In this document: positions 23,977 to 25,630 of the stretch, piece by piece
How the letters are laid out: each line of letters opens with the position of its first letter
Position numbering within the stretch: the first letter of the stretch is position 1
Assembly (NCBI GenBank): GCA_002399765.1
Contig: DHEG01000011.1
Span: 31,689-57,318 of the forward strand
DNA from: Caryophanales bacterium UBA4856
Lineage (GTDB): Bacteria; Bacillota_I; Bacilli_A; RFN20; CAG-288
Length of the DNA stretch: 25,630 nucleotides
Reading direction: 5' to 3'
Made by a program: the position numbers and the translations under genes
Notes under the pieces: generated by a model
What the model saw: the letters and a program-made list of their open reading frames with translations, nothing else
Database searches by the model: none
What the model was told of the DNA's origin: nothing

Positions 23977-24000
23977 AAAAGGAGGGCCTTTTGGCCCTCC
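23977..24000 (-). terminator. Terminator after rasP
   Basis: GGAGGGCC (24000-23993 on the minus strand) and GGCCCTCC (23988-23981) form a perfect 8-bp stem with an AAAA loop, followed by TTTT. It separates rasP from polC. The rest of the 156-nt gap holds only the polC promoter. Confidence 0.85.
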
Positions 24001-24066
24001 CTGTTATTCTCATGGCCCTCTTTTAAGTTGTTTGGGCCTCAATGTAGCGCAAAGCCATGACAATCC

Positions 24067-25443
24067 CTAGACGAGCCTGATTATATCGAGGATTATTATC
24101 GCGATGCCAAAGACCAAAAGGAAGGCGAAGCCGGCGATGGTGGCCCGTTCCTTGAACTTCTTGGAGATGGTCTTATGGGTCACGCCCTCGATTATGCAAA
24201 GGAGCAACTGCCAGCCATCGAGGCCGGGGATCGGCAACAGGTTCAACACGGCAAGGTTAATCGAGATCAAACCCCAGATGTAGAGGACATAGTAGGCGCC
24301 TAGGCTCACTGCCTGCTCGTTGACGACGAATACCGAGATTATGCTGCCTACCTGTTGGTAGCCGCTGGGGGTGAAAAGCTTGCCCAAGGCGATGTAGGTA
24401 TCGGCGATGCCACTGCCCTGCATCACGAAGGAATAGGACAGGGACCTTCCCAGGCTTTCCCAGGAGATCTCATCCAGGCCCTCCTTGCCGGACACGGGGA
24501 CATAGGACTCATAGTAGGTGATGCCGACTTTTCCGAAGGCATAGGTCCCATCGGATTGCGCCACTGAGGGGATGTTGGCCAAAGTCGCGCTCTTCTCTTG
24601 GGAATAGCTGCCATCGCTCTCTTTCGATTCATAGGTCAGCTCGACTGAATAGGTGACGGTAGAGGAAACGGGGTAGTAGACATAGTAGGTGTCGCTATCG
24701 GAAGCGATGGGGACCGTGGACCAATCGGAGGCGAAGACGTAGTCGGAAAGGACATAGTCGATGTCGGTATAGGAGGAGACGGTCCGGCTGCGATTGGACA
24801 GGGTGAAGACCAAATCGTCCTTAAGGCTTTCTATGGTGTTCTCGTCGTAGCTCTTGCCCTGGGAATCCTTTACTATTATCTGGGAAGAAAGATCGTCGGT
24901 ATCGAGGTCGTCGATTGCCATGGACATGGTCAGGATGCGATCCCCTGTCCTTAAGCCGGCCTGATACAGAGGCGAATCCGAGCCGTTTACGGTTTGGACA
25001 ACGCTGATCCTATTGGTATAGGAATCCATCTGCTTGGAGAAGAAGTTGCCAAAGAAGAAAAGGAAATAGGAAAGGATCAGGTTCATCGCGATCCCCGCCA
25101 CCATTATGACGGCCTGCTTGGGATGGCTGACCCCGGAGAAAGTACGTTCCTTGGGTAGCTTTCCGATCCCGGCCTCGGTCAAGGCCGCATCGTCGCTTTC
25201 CCCGACCATTGACACATAGCCACCCAAAGGCAAAGCCCTAAGGTTAAGGGTTGTCTCCCATTTCTTCTTGCCGGTCTTCTTGTCCTTGGGGTTTATGGAT
25301 ATTAGTTTGGGGCCGAAACCGATGGAGAATTCCTCGCAATAGACCTTGAAGAGCTTGGCCATTGAGAAATGGCCGGCTTCGTGTAGGCAAATGACCACGC
25401 CAAGGCCCAATACGAAAACGATAATCGAGATAAATAGCTCCAT
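24067..25443 (-). CDS. rasP: RIP metalloprotease RasP/RseP (site-2 protease)
   Basis: The 458-residue membrane protease cuts anti-sigma factors and leftover signal peptides within the membrane. Helix 1 carries the zinc motif HEAGH (H21, E22, H25). FSIGFGPKL and LRALPLGGYVSM follow as in the family, and a second helix lies at about 108-130. A PDZ domain starts near 143 (QAGLRTGDRI). The third zinc ligand D409 lies in NLLPIPGLDGW, where the usual Gly-Gly after Asp is Gly-Trp. The region between the PDZ domain and the C-terminal helices (about 200-310) is Ser/Tyr/Asp-rich and longer than in B. subtilis RasP (about 420 residues). AAGGAGG lies 6 nt before ATG. The usual downstream proS is absent; polC follows directly. 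Confidence 0.93.
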   Translation of the reverse strand: MELFISIIVFVLGLGVVICLHEAGHFSMAKLFKVYCEEFSIGFGPKLISINPKDKKTGKKKWETTLNLRALPLGGYVSMVGESDDAALTEAGIGKLPKERTFSGVSHPKQAVIMVAGIAMNLILSYFLFFFGNFFSKQMDSYTNRISVVQTVNGSDSPLYQAGLRTGDRILTMSMAIDDLDTDDLSSQIIVKDSQGKSYDENTIESLKDDLVFTLSNRSRTVSSYTDIDYVLSDYVFASDWSTVPIASDSDTYYVYYPVSSTVTYSVELTYESKESDGSYSQEKSATLANIPSVAQSDGTYAFGKVGITYYESYVPVSGKEGLDEISWESLGRSLSYSFVMQGSGIADTYIALGKLFTPSGYQQVGSIISVFVVNEQAVSLGAYYVLYIWGLISINLAVLNLLPIPGLDGWQLLLCIIEGVTHKTISKKFKERATIAGFAFLLVFGIAIIILDIIRLV

Positions 25444-25464
25444 TGCCTACCTCCTTAGGGTTAT

Positions 25465-25630
25465 CTATTTCTTGTCGGAATTGTCGTCCTTGCCATCGTG
25501 GGGAACGGAGAACTTCTTTCCGCCTTCATTGTGATTGGTCCTGTTGAAGCCCTTGTGGAACGAGCCATTGCCATAGCTGGTGTGGCTATTGTGGTACGAG
25601 CCATGGTCGCTACCATGGAAGGAACCATGG
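25465..25630 (-). CDS. C-terminal end of an unidentified protein with His/Gly/Ser-rich tail (5' truncated)
   Basis: On the minus strand an open frame enters from the window edge and stops at TAG (25467-25465), 21 nt before rasP. It shows the last 54 residues: short repeats such as HGSFHGSDHGSYH, then Gly/Phe/Asn-rich sequence, and an Asp/Lys-rich end (DGKDDNSDKK). The tail looks disordered and could bind metal. In Bacilli the gene before rasP is normally dxr or cdsA, so this may be an unusual tail on one of those, but nothing visible identifies it. Close spacing suggests an operon with rasP. Confidence 0.7.
   Translation of the reverse strand, partial: HGSFHGSDHGSYHNSHTSYGNGSFHKGFNRTNHNEGGKKFSVPHDGKDDNSDKK

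Noticed and set aside
1..25630. Mycoplasma-type genetic code (TGA as Trp)
   Set aside because: Trp is encoded by TGG throughout, and the glycosyltransferase, yhaM and the 12175-12810 gene end naturally at TGA followed by non-coding sequence or another gene.
1..25630. CRISPR array, transposase, phage or toxin-antitoxin genes
   Set aside because: No regularly spaced repeats with spacers, no transposase-like ORF and no recognisable small toxin/antitoxin pair were seen on either strand; the only tandem repeat is the 36-bp operator-like block.

Overview
The window is chromosomal DNA of an uncultured Bacillota, most likely class Bacilli. The signs are a PolC-type replicative polymerase next to a RasP site-2 protease, a YhaM exoribonuclease, a long RecX, an ECF-transporter S subunit and a YtrA-type GntR/ABC operon. 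Base composition is moderately GC-rich, roughly the mid-50s by eye and not calculated. Codon use mixes GC-ending codons with many ATA (Ile), AGG (Arg) and TTG (Leu) codons. TGG encodes Trp and several genes stop at TGA, so the standard bacterial code applies and not the Mycoplasma code. I see no tRNA or rRNA gene, phage, insertion sequence or CRISPR array.

Layout. Positions 1-14054 are all on the plus strand: the tail of an unknown gene, a GT4 lipid-type glycosyltransferase, recX, yhaM, a hemolysin-III (HlyIII/AdipoR-type) membrane protein, an ECF S component fused to Sel1 repeats, and an unknown two-TM protein. Next comes a tight tsaE-tsaB-rimI/tsaD cluster for t6A tRNA modification, in which RimI and TsaD form one polypeptide. 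A PfkB sugar kinase, asnS, a one-TM unknown protein and a C-terminally extended galE follow. A bidirectional terminator at 14074-14103 separates this from the minus strand.

Positions 14106-25630 are all on the minus strand. Read in transcription order from the right they are: a partial gene with a His/Gly/Ser-rich end, rasP, polC, a ytrA-ytrB-permease operon joined by 4-nt overlaps, two membrane proteins with Asn/Pro/Tyr-rich tails, and a Pr6Pr-family membrane protein. Hairpin terminators after rasP, polC and the ABC operon divide these into separate units. The ABC operon starts at a promoter overlaid by four tandem 9-bp repeats, probably the binding site of its own repressor.

Most of the content is housekeeping. 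The less ordinary parts are domain architecture (ECF-S with Sel1, RimI with TsaD, extended GalE and HlyIII, an acidic segment in PolC), the tandem operator, the Pr6Pr/Asn-rich membrane cluster, and the His-rich tail at the right edge. I did not find convincing evidence of a wholly new defence or mobile system.
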